From Gemmatimonadota bacterium (GTDB taxonomy: Bacteria; Latescibacterota; UBA2968; UBA8231): DNA of 64,000 bases. Below are positions 7,507 through 16,782 of the stretch, piece by piece. Location: NCBI GenBank assembly GCA_009841115.1, contig VXML01000069.1:1-64000 (forward strand), in the 5' to 3' direction. Positions within the stretch are counted from its first letter, which is position 1; the number at the start of each line of letters is the position of its first letter. The notes beneath the pieces were generated by a model. It had not been told where the DNA came from. It worked only from the letters and a program-made list of their open reading frames with translations, and searched no databases. The position numbers and the translations under genes were made by a program.

Positions 7507-10500
7507 TCAATTGGTCAATTCGGCGAATACGGTCGAGAATACGCGCCGCGTCTGTCTCATCCATACCTCTACCTCGTCCTGGAAGGCCGCTACATCTTTA
7601 GCGCCGAGGGCGCGGCTCAATATCTCCAACTCGCGGCCGGTCGGCAGGGCGTCGCTGGCCCTTTCGCTGGCGAGCCGCATGCCCTTTTCCACCGCCCGCA
7701 GGTACTCGTATGCGTCGAGGAGAAAGTGGCCCCGCTCTGGGTCTAAATAGCCCTGCTCAACGAGTAGCTGCAGCGCGTGTCTCGTGCTGCCCACTCGCAA
7801 ATCCCGATCTCGATAGCCCCACTTGAGCACGAGGACCTGCGCCACAAACTCGATATCGACGATACCGCCTGGGCCGCGCTTGATGTTGATGCGCGTTTGG
7901 CGCTGGCCCTGCGGCTCCATCCGCTGGCGCATCTCCTGCATCTGCGCGACCAAGGCCGCATCTACTTCCCGATTGTAAACGAAGCGCTCAATCGCCCGCA
8001 AGACCCGCGCACCGAACTCGGCATCGCCGGCCACTTGGCGGGCACGACTCAGCGCCATCCGCTCCCAACTAGCCGCCCGCTGTGCCAAGTAGCGGCGGTA
8101 GCCGACCAGCGAGATGGCCATAGGGGCGCTGGCCCCTTCGGGCCGCAGCCGCGCATCCACCGAGTACAGCCCCTCCTCGGCTAACAAGGCGATCAGACGC
8201 TGGCTGAACTCGGTGAAAAATACGCTATTCGGCACGCCGCGGCGCGTCTTGCCGTCGCCTTCGTACACGAAAAACAAATCCAAATCCGAACCAAAATCCA
8301 CCTCGCGGCCCCCAAACTTACCGCCGGCCAATACGGCGAACTGCACGTCGCGCCCCTGCCGGTTGCGCGGCTTGCCCCACCGCCGCACCAACGGACGCCA
8401 AGCCAGCCCATAGACCGCTTGCAACACCTCTTCACCCAACTCCGTTAGCCGCAGGAAAGTCTCCTCCTCGGTCGCCAGCCCCATTAGGTCGTCGGCCCCA
8501 ATCCGCAGGAGGGATTTGTTCTGCATCCGTGCAATGGCGTGCAAATCGCCGCGCACCTGACTAGGTTCCAGTCCTTGGCTAGCCTGACTAACTAAGCTGT
8601 CGAGCAAGGCCGGATCGCGGCGCAAAAGATCGGCGAGGAAGCGGCTCGATCCACAAATGGCAATGATCAAAGTGCGGAAGCCTGTATGCTCTTGCAACAA
8701 GGAGTACAAAGCACCCGGCGCACCGTACGCCTCAACGAGCTGGGTGAAGCGCAAAAGTCCTTGATCTGGGTCGGGAGCGGCGGCCAGCGAATTCAGCAAT
8801 TCCGGCAGCAGGGCCTCAAAGTGGGCGCGTCCCCCGCTCAGCAACACGCCCATGGCCACCAGACGCTGCAAGCGGCGGTGTGCGGCAGCCCCATCGACAA
8901 AGCCCCGCTCCACCAAGTCGGCTTTTGCCGCCGCGCTACCGTTTTCGACTTCTAAAAGCCACGTCGGCGAGCGCGGTGCCCCTGTGTCGCCGTAAAACAA
9001 CGCGGCAAACAGCCGGCGCACCCGCAGCCGGTGTCCGGCTAGCGCAGCGCTAAAGGCCCGCGCATCTTCATAACCCATGACCAAGGCCAAGGCCTGCAAG
9101 GCTTGTGCATCTTCTGGGACGGCATAGTCGGGTCGGCCAGAGGCGATTTGCAACAGGTTTTCAACGCGGCGAAAAAACTCGTACGCGTTTTTTAGGGCAC
9201 TGGCTTCTGCCGCAGTCAAGGCCGCCTTCATCGCACCTTTAGGCGAGACCACTTCGGCCAAGCGGTCAATAGCGGCCAGTGTGTTGTGGCTGCGCGCTTG
9301 GGGCTGGATGCCCCCGTGGAAAAGCTGTAGGCACTGGACGATGAATTCGATGTCGCGGATCCCGCCCGCTTGCAGCTTGATGTTGTTCTCGCCACGGGGA
9401 CGCTCGCGGATGCTCGCCTCAATCCGCTCCTTGATGCGGCGGATTTCCTCGTGCGGTGCCGAGTGGAAGTGAGCCGGATAAATAAAGGGCCGGAGCATGG
9501 CCGCGTATTGCTCCCCCAGCGTCCGCGATCCCGCCACGCGCCGGGCCTTGATCAGCATCTGCCGCTCCCACAATTCGCCGCGCGTCTCGTAATACCTCCA
9601 ACTGGCGCGCAGCGAGTGGGTCAAAGTGCCGCTCGCGCCCTCGGGGCGCAGCCGCATATCGACGCGGTAGAAAAACCCCTCCTTGGTCGCCTCGGTCAGC
9701 ACGTGGACTAGACGCTGGCCCAAACGGCGGAAAAACTCGCTGTTCTCCAGCGGCGTTCCCTCCCCCTCAGGCTGGGTCTCGCCCTCGCCATCCCACACGA
9801 AAATTAGGTCAATGTCCGAGCTGTAGTTTAGCTCCTGCCCGCCGTATTTACCCAAGCCGACGACGAGAAAGCGCGCCGGGCGACCGCGCTCGTCCAATGG
9901 CTGCCCGTGCTCCTGCCACAAGGAGTTCTGGCACGTTTCAAGAGCCAACTCAACTACCACGTCGGCTAAGTCGGCCAGCTCTTTTCCTATCTGCTCAACC
10001 GGTTTGGTACCGAGGATTTCGGCGGCACCAATGCGCAAAAACTCGCGCCGATGCACCCGCCGCAACACCTCCAAACGCTCCTCAAGCTCGGAGACATGAC
10101 CGCTATCAGTGCGCAAAATCTGCCGCAGGGTACTCCGCTCCAGTGGCTCGACTAAGTGCGGAGTCTCGACCAACAGCCACAATAGGAACTCGAAGTCGCG
10201 CACCAAGATGTCGGCGAGAAAGGTGCTGTGGCTTACGACCTGCACTAGGCGCTGACACAGAATGGGATCGGCCTCTAAGTGAGAGAAAAGCCCTCGTGGG
10301 CCGTATGCCACGGCCAAGCGCACTAACTGCCGCAACCCCTCGTCCGGCCGGCCCGTCGCAGCCAGTTCGGCCAACGCGAGGGCTGGCAACGGCGCGGACT
10401 GAGGCGGGCCGCCGATCCGGTCCAAGGTCTCTATGGCTTGGACCGGATCGGCAAAACCCAATTGCTCTAGTGGATCAAGGGCTTTAGCCGCGTCCGCGGT

Positions 10501-10536
10501 GAGGGCGCGACGGGCCAGTTCCAACGCGGTAGGCAC
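7507..10536 (-). CDS. glnE: Bifunctional glutamine synthetase adenylyltransferase/adenylyl-removing enzyme
   Basis: A 1009-residue GlnE that attaches and removes AMP on glutamine synthetase and so tunes ammonia assimilation. Both nucleotidyltransferase domains are intact: GLGKYGGQELNYSSDIDLIF at about residues 227-246 (deadenylylase) and AGGKFGGREVDFGSDLDLFF at about 735-755 (adenylylase). The Asp pairs that bind metal are present in both. Length is typical of the family. It starts with GTG and lies 10 bases after glnB, whose PII product controls GlnE in proteobacteria, giving a compact regulatory pair. Downstream genes follow with tiny gaps, an unusual link to a sugar module. Confidence 0.97.
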   Translation of the reverse strand: MPTALELARRALTADAAKALDPLEQLGFADPVQAIETLDRIGGPPQSAPLPALALAELAATGRPDEGLRQLVRLAVAYGPRGLFSHLEADPILCQRLVQVVSHSTFLADILVRDFEFLLWLLVETPHLVEPLERSTLRQILRTDSGHVSELEERLEVLRRVHRREFLRIGAAEILGTKPVEQIGKELADLADVVVELALETCQNSLWQEHGQPLDERGRPARFLVVGLGKYGGQELNYSSDIDLIFVWDGEGETQPEGEGTPLENSEFFRRLGQRLVHVLTEATKEGFFYRVDMRLRPEGASGTLTHSLRASWRYYETRGELWERQMLIKARRVAGSRTLGEQYAAMLRPFIYPAHFHSAPHEEIRRIKERIEASIRERPRGENNIKLQAGGIRDIEFIVQCLQLFHGGIQPQARSHNTLAAIDRLAEVVSPKGAMKAALTAAEASALKNAYEFFRRVENLLQIASGRPDYAVPEDAQALQALALVMGYEDARAFSAALAGHRLRVRRLFAALFYGDTGAPRSPTWLLEVENGSAAAKADLVERGFVDGAAAHRRLQRLVAMGVLLSGGRAHFEALLPELLNSLAAAPDPDQGLLRFTQLVEAYGAPGALYSLLQEHTGFRTLIIAICGSSRFLADLLRRDPALLDSLVSQASQGLEPSQVRGDLHAIARMQNKSLLRIGADDLMGLATEEETFLRLTELGEEVLQAVYGLAWRPLVRRWGKPRNRQGRDVQFAVLAGGKFGGREVDFGSDLDLFFVYEGDGKTRRGVPNSVFFTEFSQRLIALLAEEGLYSVDARLRPEGASAPMAISLVGYRRYLAQRAASWERMALSRARQVAGDAEFGARVLRAIERFVYNREVDAALVAQMQEMRQRMEPQGQRQTRINIKRGPGGIVDIEFVAQVLVLKWGYRDRDLRVGSTRHALQLLVEQGYLDPERGHFLLDAYEYLRAVEKGMRLASERASDALPTGRELEILSRALGAKDVAAFQDEVEVWMRQTRRVFSTVFAELTN

Positions 10537-10546
10537 TGCCGGGACT

Positions 10547-10885
10547 TCAGAGGGCGTTTTCGCCGGTTTCGCCGGTGCGGATGCGGACGGCCTCGATCAG
10601 TTCGGAGACAAAAATCTTGCCGTCGCCGACCTCGCCGGTGGCAGCCGACTGCATAATGGTCTCCACCGCTTCGTCGAGTTGGCCATCGCCAACGGCCAAT
10701 TCAATGCGAATTTTGGGCATGAAATCGAGCTGGTACTCAGCACCGCGATAGATTTCGCTGTGGCCGCGCTGGCGACCGCAGCCGCGCACCTCGCTAACGG
10801 ACATGCCGACGAGGCCAATCGCGGCTAGGGATTGTTTGACCTCGTCGAGTTTGAAGGGCTTGATAAAGGCCACGATGTTTTTCAC
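10547..10885 (-). CDS. glnB: Nitrogen regulatory protein P-II
   Basis: A 112-residue PII signal protein that senses 2-oxoglutarate, ATP and ADP and adjusts nitrogen assimilation. The T-loop sequence RGAEYQLDFMPK keeps the tyrosine that is uridylylated in GlnB proteins. GHSEIYRG and GEVGDGKIFVSELIEAVRIR are the conserved B- and C-loop blocks. It starts with GTG preceded by GAGAGGG, and sits between kptA (10 bases upstream) and glnE (10 bases downstream). No ammonium transporter gene is adjacent, so I favour GlnB over GlnK. A uridylyltransferase is not in this window. Confidence 0.96.
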   Translation of the reverse strand: MKNIVAFIKPFKLDEVKQSLAAIGLVGMSVSEVRGCGRQRGHSEIYRGAEYQLDFMPKIRIELAVGDGQLDEAVETIMQSAATGEVGDGKIFVSELIEAVRIRTGETGENAL

Positions 10886-10895
10886 GGCATCCCTC

Positions 10896-11519
10896 TCAGC
10901 GGGCCGAAAACCGGGGCTTGCGACCGTAGCTTACGCCGCTGGGTGCTGGCATCTCGGCGACGTCGAGGGGCTTTTGTTGACTGCCGTGGATGGGGCCGAT
11001 GCAACTGGCTGGGATTTCTTCGGTCAGCACGACCGTGCCGCGAGAAAAAAAGCGACAGCCCTCCTCGTGGGCCTTGGCCGCGAGGATCTCCACTACGCAG
11101 GGGGTGTCGCGTTGGTGACTGTGCGACTCGGCCGCCTCGTGCGTCAGCGACAGATGCACGTAGTAGCGATCGCCTGGAGAAATGCCCTCGCGGGTAAAGC
11201 GCTGGGCCGCGCTGCGAGTCGTGCCCATGTAGAGTCGGTCGGGCGGCGGGTCCATAGGCTCGCCGTCCATATCGACGAAAAAACTGTGTCCGTATAGTGC
11301 GCGAATGCCGAACTCGTTCAGTTCAAAGCGATACTGCCCTGGGTCGTTGACGAGGTTGACGACATCGGCTTCGGCTACCTCTGCGTAGCGTTCTTGTACT
11401 CCTTGTACTACCTGATCCAACGGCGCGTAGCCGTAAGCATCAATCTCCAGTCCAAATTCGTCGGGCCGATGCCTGAGCATCAGCGAAAGCAATTTGGAAA
11501 TGCGACTTGTATTGGCCAC
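10896..11519 (-). CDS. kptA: RNA 2'-phosphotransferase, Tpt1/KptA family
   Basis: A 207-residue KptA/Tpt1 enzyme. In eukaryotes Tpt1 moves the splice-junction 2'-phosphate of tRNA to NAD+; bacteria lack that splicing pathway and the bacterial role is unsettled. Signature blocks are ISKLLSLMLRHRPDEFGL, IRALYGHS (family usually Arg-Ala-x-x-Gly-His-Ser), LYMGTT, and YYVHLSLT, supplying the conserved Arg, His and Arg set. The start is a GTG with GAAAGGA upstream. It begins a run of closely spaced minus-strand genes leading into glnB and glnE. The short C-terminal tail after residue 175 is not part of the conserved fold. Confidence 0.93.
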   Translation of the reverse strand: MANTSRISKLLSLMLRHRPDEFGLEIDAYGYAPLDQVVQGVQERYAEVAEADVVNLVNDPGQYRFELNEFGIRALYGHSFFVDMDGEPMDPPPDRLYMGTTRSAAQRFTREGISPGDRYYVHLSLTHEAAESHSHQRDTPCVVEILAAKAHEEGCRFFSRGTVVLTEEIPASCIGPIHGSQQKPLDVAEMPAPSGVSYGRKPRFSAR

Positions 11520-11544
11520 TGCTCATCGCGTCCTTTCATAATAG

Positions 11545-11635
11545 AGTGGTTAGTGGTTAGTGGCCAGTGACCAGACCCAACCCCCTCAGTGATGCAGGGC
11601 GGGGCCTAACCACTGACCACTGACCACCGACCACT
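11545..11635. repeat. Inverted arrays of a heptamer repeat (AGTGGTY)n
   Basis: Four tandem heptamers of the form AGTGGTT/AGTGGCC/AGTGACC at 11545-11572 face an inverted set (TAACCAC, TGACCAC, TGACCAC, CGACCAC) at 11607-11634. The arms can pair to form a long imperfect hairpin with a loop of about 34 bases. The array lies between purE and kptA, immediately after the purE stop codon. It resembles the short tandemly repeated heptamers known from cyanobacterial and other genomes. It may act as a transcript end or processing site. Confidence 0.75.
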
Positions 11636-11639
11636 AATC

Positions 11640-12095
11640 CTAGGGATTCCACTGTGCGCGATAAGTTTTAATGGCCTGGGCAACCGCCTCGTCGGACAAG
11701 GCGATGATTTGGGCCGCCAGCATAGCCGCATTACGGGCGTTGTCAATGCCGACGGTCGCCACCGGGATCCCCGGCGGCATCTGCACGATGGAGTAGAGCG
11801 AATCGACTCCATTGAGCGCACCCGAGGCAATGGGGACTCCGATGACCGGCAAGGTCGTATGCGCCGCTACCACTCCGGGCAGGGCCGCAGCTAAGCCAGC
11901 ACCGGCGATGATCACCTTGAGGCCGCGGCCAGCCGCCTCGCTGGCCCAAGTAGCCGTGCGCTCGGGGTTGCGGTGGGCCGAAGATACGATCATTTCGTAG
12001 CCGAGTCCAAGCTCTTCGAGCACCGCCGCCCCCTTGCGCATGGTGTCCTCGTCCGAGGTACTGCCCATGATTACGCCAACGCGAATATCTGCCAT
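11640..12095 (-). CDS. purE: N5-carboxyaminoimidazole ribonucleotide mutase
   Basis: A 151-residue PurE, which moves the carboxyl group of N5-CAIR to make CAIR in purine synthesis. The hallmark [14 protein letters not shown] phosphate loop and [10 protein letters not shown] (the SAHR catalytic motif) are intact, followed by the [16 protein letters not shown] block. The ATG at 12095 is preferred over an upstream in-frame start because GGGAGGAAG lies about 10 bases before it and it gives the usual family N-terminus. purK is not adjacent. It lies downstream of ftsZ with a 78-base gap and is followed by heptamer repeats. Confidence 0.95.
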   Translation of the reverse strand: MADIRVGVIMGSTSDEDTMRKGAAVLEELGLGYEMIVSSAHRNPERTATWASEAAGRGLKVIIAGAGLAAALPGVVAAHTTLPVIGVPIASGALNGVDSLYSIVQMPPGIPVATVGIDNARNAAMLAAQIIALSDEAVAQAIKTYRAQWNP

Positions 12096-12173
12096 ATAAA
12101 AAACTTCCTCCCTGCGAATTCTATCGCGCACAGGTGTTAAAATAAGCCAAATCGCCCGCGCGCGACAACTGCC

Positions 12174-13382
12174 CTAAGAAGCGTTCATTTTGCGGCGCAG
12201 GAAGGTGGGAATGTCCAAGTCGCCAACCGCGGGGCGCACTGGCTCCTCCTCGTGCTCCTGAGGAATGCTGTGGCCGTTGCGCAGATACGTGGGCACTTCT
12301 AACGAGGTGCCTCCATTGCCGTTGCCGAGGAGGACCGGGCTACCGATGGTCAAAGGATCCGCCTCCACGTCCTGCTGCGTCGGCTCCTCTTGTTCGCGGG
12401 CCGGCGGCTCGGCTTCATTGTTCTTATGTACGTTGAAGCCCGTGGCGATGACCGTCACGCGGATATTTTCGGCTAGGCTATCGTCGATTACGGTGCCGAA
12501 AATGATCTCGGCATCCGAGCCGCTCTCCTCGTTGATCAGCGACATGACCTCGTTGATTTCGTAGAGCGTGAGATTGGAGTCGCCGGCGATATTGATCAAT
12601 ACGCCCTTGGCACCGGAGATCGACACATCCTCCAAAAGCGGGCTGTTGATCGCCTTGCGCGCGGCCTCCACGGCCCGCTCTTCGCCGCTGTGCTCTCCGA
12701 GGCCCATAATCGCATCCCCGCCCTTGGCAATTACCGTGCGCACATCGTTGAAGTCGAGATTGACCATGCCCGGAATCGTGATCAGGTCGGAAATGCCACG
12801 CGTGGCCTGCATCAGCACTTCATCGGCCTTGAGAAACGCATCTTGGAGCGTGGTATCGCGGCCGCAGACTTCTAGCAGGCGCTGGTTTTTGATGGTGATC
12901 AGGGTATCAACTTGGTCCTTTAGCTCGGCAATCCCGCTCCTAGCGTTCTTCATCCGCGGCGAGCCTTCCATTAGAAAAGGCTCGGTGACAATGCCGACCG
13001 TCAGGGCCCCTTGATCGCGGGAAATTTCCGCAACAGTGGGCGCGGCTCCCGTACCTGTACCGCCGCCCATGCCGGCCGTGATGAAGATCAGATCCGAGTC
13101 CTGTAGCTGCTTGGAGACCTTGTCGCGATCTTCTTCGATGGCTTGCCGTCCCACCTCTGGGTCTGCACCAGCACCCAAACCCCGCGTGACGCTGCTGCCA
13201 ATACAAATGGGAAAGTCAGCCCGCGAGGTCTCCAGCGCCTGTGCGTCCGTGTTGACGGCGACGAATTCGACGCCGTGCATCCCCGACTCGATCATGCGGT
13301 TGATGGCATTGCCACCGCTACCACCAACACCGACGACCTTAATTCGCGCTCGATGCTCGTTATCGATCAACCTAATTGCCAT
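12174..13382 (-). CDS. ftsZ: Cell division protein FtsZ
   Basis: A 402-residue tubulin-like GTPase that assembles the division ring. The GTP-binding G-box GGGTGTGAAP is at about residues 105-114, with the N-terminal VGVGGSGGNAINRM and the T7-loop NLDFNDVR. A variable linker of about 60 residues leads to the C-terminal peptide DLDIPTFLRR, which binds FtsA and other partners. The ATG follows an AGGAGGAG ribosome site. It ends the dcw cluster, 36 bases after ftsA. Confidence 0.98.
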   Translation of the reverse strand: MAIRLIDNEHRARIKVVGVGGSGGNAINRMIESGMHGVEFVAVNTDAQALETSRADFPICIGSSVTRGLGAGADPEVGRQAIEEDRDKVSKQLQDSDLIFITAGMGGGTGTGAAPTVAEISRDQGALTVGIVTEPFLMEGSPRMKNARSGIAELKDQVDTLITIKNQRLLEVCGRDTTLQDAFLKADEVLMQATRGISDLITIPGMVNLDFNDVRTVIAKGGDAIMGLGEHSGEERAVEAARKAINSPLLEDVSISGAKGVLINIAGDSNLTLYEINEVMSLINEESGSDAEIIFGTVIDDSLAENIRVTVIATGFNVHKNNEAEPPAREQEEPTQQDVEADPLTIGSPVLLGNGNGGTSLEVPTYLRNGHSIPQEHEEEPVRPAVGDLDIPTFLRRKMNAS

Positions 13383-13418
13383 AATTACTCCTCCTTGATT
13401 TTGGGACCAGCACCGCCG

Positions 13419-14594
13419 CTAGTCCCGTGGTTGTAACCATCTTTTTACGCGCCCGAATACTGAATCGAAGGGATCTTCGACCAGTCCCTGCGCTTCTGTT
13501 TGGTTTTTTTCCTTCTGTTGCTCCATTCCGTATAGGAGCAGACCCAGCACCGTAGCATACGATAGGCCAGCTAGCTCTGCGGCCCCCCCCTCAAACCCGC
13601 TCGGCTCCCCCAAGCGCACAGGCATGTTAAAGACCCGCTCGGCCAAGGCTACGGCTCCGGTGATTTGCGCTCCCCCACCTGTGAGGACAATGCCCGCGCC
13701 TAGCGCAGCATGGGGCAACGCGGTATAGACCTGCTTGCGGGCTAGGGCCAATATCTCCTCCATTCGCGCCGCGACGATGAGGGCCACTGTCTCGCTGGGC
13801 ACGCCCGCACACTTGGCCTGCTCGGCCTCGGCCCGCGTTGTGCGCAGCCCAACGCCGATGTCGTTGGTCACGTTATGCCCGCCCAATCCGACGTTGCCCG
13901 AGTGGCGCAGCCCTTTGCCAACAAAAACGGCCACATCGGTCGTACCGCCGCCGATATCGAGCAGGCAGACTCCCATCTGCCGCTCGTCCTCACTGAGGAC
14001 CGCATAGCTCGAAGCAAGCCCACCGAGAACGACACCGCGCACATCGACGCCCGCACGGAGGATGCTGTGGCAAATGTTTCGCACTGCGGCAACCGAACTG
14101 GTGACTACGTGTACACTGGCCTCTAAGCGCACTCCATACATACCCACGGGATCGAGAATGCCCCGCTGGCCATTGACGGCAAACTCTTGGGGCAAAACGT
14201 GCAGCACCTCGCGGTCGAACGGCACTTTGACCACGCCGGCCGCAGCGAGCACGCGGGCGCGGTCCTGTGCTCCGATCCATCCGCCTTCGCCGCCGACAGC
14301 CACCATGCCTGTGCTGTTGAGGCTGGCGATGTATTCGCCAGAAATGCCAGCGTACACCGAGTCGATTTCGACTCCAGCCATCAGCTCTGCTTGACGCACG
14401 GCCTCGCCAATGGCGCGCACGGTCTTCTCGGCATCCACAATCGCCCCGCGCTGGATCCCCTCTGAGGGGTGCTGGCCGATGCCAATAATCCGCGGGGGCC
14501 GCTCGGCGACCTGCTCGGCAATGACGGCGCAGACCTTAGTCGTGCCCAAATCCAGCCCGGCGATAATGGTGCTGTGCTCCTCACTCCAGTTCAT
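13419..14594 (-). CDS. ftsA: Cell division protein FtsA
   Basis: A 391-residue actin-like protein that tethers FtsZ to the membrane. ATP-site blocks are AGLDLGTTKVCAVIAE (phosphate 1), CLLDIGGGTTDVAVF (phosphate 2) and the adenosine loop VLTGGGAQ; the SHS2 1C region lies at about residues 85-165. The C-terminus FGRVKRWLQ is an amphipathic membrane-targeting helix. The reading frame is open for 170 codons further upstream, but the true start is the ATG at 14594, which overlaps the ftsQ stop as ATGA and gives the standard N-terminus. Confidence 0.97.
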   Translation of the reverse strand: MNWSEEHSTIIAGLDLGTTKVCAVIAEQVAERPPRIIGIGQHPSEGIQRGAIVDAEKTVRAIGEAVRQAELMAGVEIDSVYAGISGEYIASLNSTGMVAVGGEGGWIGAQDRARVLAAAGVVKVPFDREVLHVLPQEFAVNGQRGILDPVGMYGVRLEASVHVVTSSVAAVRNICHSILRAGVDVRGVVLGGLASSYAVLSEDERQMGVCLLDIGGGTTDVAVFVGKGLRHSGNVGLGGHNVTNDIGVGLRTTRAEAEQAKCAGVPSETVALIVAARMEEILALARKQVYTALPHAALGAGIVLTGGGAQITGAVALAERVFNMPVRLGEPSGFEGGAAELAGLSYATVLGLLLYGMEQQKEKNQTEAQGLVEDPFDSVFGRVKRWLQPRD

Positions 14595-15397
14595 CCCGAT
14601 TTTGCTTTCTTTTTGCCTACTACCATCTGGCCGGCATAGCGCAAGTCGATATAGGCCGGATCGGGATGGCTTTGATGGACGCGCGGCATCAACTCGCGAA
14701 TGGTGCGAAGCCGGTGGGCGGCCTCGTTGGCCGGCAAGCGCACTTCGAGTCCGTCGCCGGCCATCTGCAAGCGAATACCCGCCCCGGACATCGGCTGGAT
14801 ACCGGCTACGTTGAGGCAAAATTCCGCATCGGCAACCGTGGCTTCCCCCCACCAGCGCAGTATCGCCAATAGCGCAGAGTCCGGCACTGCCACGCCCGGC
14901 TGTAGCGAGTCGCCGCGGACGGACAGCCCGGATATAACGGGCAAATTGCGGGGCGGGACATCCGTACTGCCTGCCGGGAGCAGGACGCCATCGGGCGTTA
15001 TTCCGTAGGTCTGGCCCAAATCGATCCAAGCCACTTGGCGATGCTCGACGATATCGACGGCAATCCGGTCGGGCGGCTTGCGCACCACGAGGGCCTGCTT
15101 GATCCAATACATGGCTTCCAGCCGCTGCGCGACCTCGTCCAAGTCGATGGCAAAAATGTTGCTACCAGCCGCAAGGCCGCTGGCGACGCGTACGTCCTCC
15201 CCACTGAGCCGCCGCAACCCATCCACCTCAATAGCCTTGAGGCCAAAGTAGGAGGCTTGACCAAAGTAGGTAGCCGCCTGATAGGCCGCCAAGGTGCTGC
15301 CCGTGGCCAAAATCAAGAGCGCAATCCAAAGCCCGCGGGCCTTGGATTGACCTCGCTGCGGCTTCTTGCGCGCCTTGGTCTTCTTCTGGCGGTTCAC
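14591..15397 (-). CDS. ftsQ: Cell division protein FtsQ/DivIB
   Basis: A 268-residue bitopic division protein of the FtsQBL complex. A Lys/Arg-rich cytoplasmic tail (residues 1-22) precedes one membrane helix (GLWIALLILATGSTLAAY). A POTRA domain follows, beginning AIEVDGLRRLSGEDV, and then the FtsQ beta domain with VEHRQVAWIDL. Its start overlaps the murC stop by 4 bases and its stop overlaps the ftsA start by 4 bases, so all three are coupled. In many bacteria murB and ddl lie between murC and ftsQ; here they are absent. Confidence 0.93.
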   Translation of the reverse strand: MNRQKKTKARKKPQRGQSKARGLWIALLILATGSTLAAYQAATYFGQASYFGLKAIEVDGLRRLSGEDVRVASGLAAGSNIFAIDLDEVAQRLEAMYWIKQALVVRKPPDRIAVDIVEHRQVAWIDLGQTYGITPDGVLLPAGSTDVPPRNLPVISGLSVRGDSLQPGVAVPDSALLAILRWWGEATVADAEFCLNVAGIQPMSGAGIRLQMAGDGLEVRLPANEAAHRLRTIRELMPRVHQSHPDPAYIDLRYAGQMVVGKKKAKSG

Positions 15398-16782
15398 GAG
15401 TGCTCTCCAGCAGCCAAAGCCGCGATCAACTCCCCAGCCGCCTCGCCAATGTCGCCAGCTCCCATGACTAGCACCAAGTCGCCCCGACGACAGATATCCA
15501 CCAAATGAGCCACGAGTTGCTCTCGGTCCGGCAGGTATGCCACGGTTTTGTACCCGCTGGCGCGCATGGCTTCCGCGATCATCGCGGAGTCCACACCGGG
15601 CAGCGGGGCTTCCCGCGCGGCATAAACCGCCGCCAGCACCACGTAGTCAGCCGCCGCTAGCTCGCGGGCAAAGGCCCCTGCCAAGTCGCGGGTGCGCGAG
15701 TATAGGTGGGGTTGGAAGACAGCGACTACTCGGCGACCGCTCTGCCGCGCAGCGGCCAAGGCCGCAGCCAATTCAGCCGGATGATGGGCATAGTCGTCCA
15801 CGACCAGCACGCCAGCGAATTCCCCCTTGCGCTGAAAGCGCCGGTCGGCTCCGCCAAACTGCTCCAAAGCGTCGGCGATCACTGCGAACTCCACCTGTAG
15901 CGCACAAGTCAGCGCGGCGGCTCCAGCGGCATTGCGGACATTGTGTACACCGTGGACCTGCAATTCGATCTCACCTAGCTTTTGCCCGTCGAAACACAGG
16001 GCAAACCGGCTGCCCCAAGTCCGCTCCTTGAGCTCGGCGATCCGGTAGTCGTTGTCGCCGGCCATCCCATAGGTCTGATGGGGACGCTGCAAGTCGGCCA
16101 GCACCCGCTCCCCGACCAGCCCATCCCCGGCCAGCACACTGCGACCGCAGAAGGGCAGGCGCGCGAGAAATTGGCCGAAAGCCCGTTCAAGGGCCTCCAA
16201 GCTCCCGTAGTAATCGAGGTGTTCGGCATCTATACTTGTCACGAGGGCCAAGCTCGGATACAGGTGCAAGAAGCCGCCAGCAAACTCGTCGGCCTCCACT
16301 ACAAAGACCTCGCCACTTCCCATCTCGGCCTGCGGTCGCCCGTTGATCCAACCCCCGATCAAGACTTGGGGATCGAGGCCAGCGCGGCGCAAGATCGCCG
16401 CTGCCATCGAAGCAGTCGTCGTCTTACCGTGAGTACCGGCTACAGCGAGGGTCAACGGCGCGCGAGACAATTCCCCCAGCACCTCGGCCCGGCTCGCCGT
16501 TGGAATGCCCTCGTGCGCAGCAGCCTGCCGCTCGGGATTGTCAGCCGGTACGGCGGCCGAATACACCACTAGATCCACGCCTTGGACAAGCTGGTCATCG
16601 TGCCCCACCGCGACGGCGAATCCCTCTTGACGCAGCAGCGCAACACTGGGCGAGTCGGCCTGATCCGAGCCGCTTACCACGCAGCCTTTGGCAGCGAGCA
16701 GCCGGGCCAAGCCCTCCATGCCCGCTCCACCGATGCCGACGAGGTGCACGCGGCGATATTGGTCCAAGAGCGTCTTCATCAT
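15394..16782 (-). CDS. murC: UDP-N-acetylmuramate--L-alanine ligase
   Basis: A 462-residue Mur ligase that adds L-Ala to UDP-MurNAc in the cytoplasm, the first step of the stem peptide. It has the N-terminal VHLVGIGGAGMEGLARL nucleotide-sugar loop, the ATP loop VAGTHGKTTTASM at about residue 105, and the C-terminal DDYAHHPAELAA block typical of MurC. A TTG six bases upstream is possible, but the ATG at 16782 overlaps the ftsW stop as ATGA and is more likely. murG usually lies between ftsW and murC and is missing. Confidence 0.96.
   Translation of the reverse strand: MMKTLLDQYRRVHLVGIGGAGMEGLARLLAAKGCVVSGSDQADSPSVALLRQEGFAVAVGHDDQLVQGVDLVVYSAAVPADNPERQAAAHEGIPTASRAEVLGELSRAPLTLAVAGTHGKTTTASMAAAILRRAGLDPQVLIGGWINGRPQAEMGSGEVFVVEADEFAGGFLHLYPSLALVTSIDAEHLDYYGSLEALERAFGQFLARLPFCGRSVLAGDGLVGERVLADLQRPHQTYGMAGDNDYRIAELKERTWGSRFALCFDGQKLGEIELQVHGVHNVRNAAGAAALTCALQVEFAVIADALEQFGGADRRFQRKGEFAGVLVVDDYAHHPAELAAALAAARQSGRRVVAVFQPHLYSRTRDLAGAFARELAAADYVVLAAVYAAREAPLPGVDSAMIAEAMRASGYKTVAYLPDREQLVAHLVDICRRGDLVLVMGAGDIGEAAGELIAALAAGEHS

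Noticed and set aside
14595..15107. 170-codon upstream extension of the ftsA frame
   Set aside because: It runs antiparallel to no known domain and lies inside ftsQ on the same strand in another frame; the FtsA N-terminus begins at 14594.
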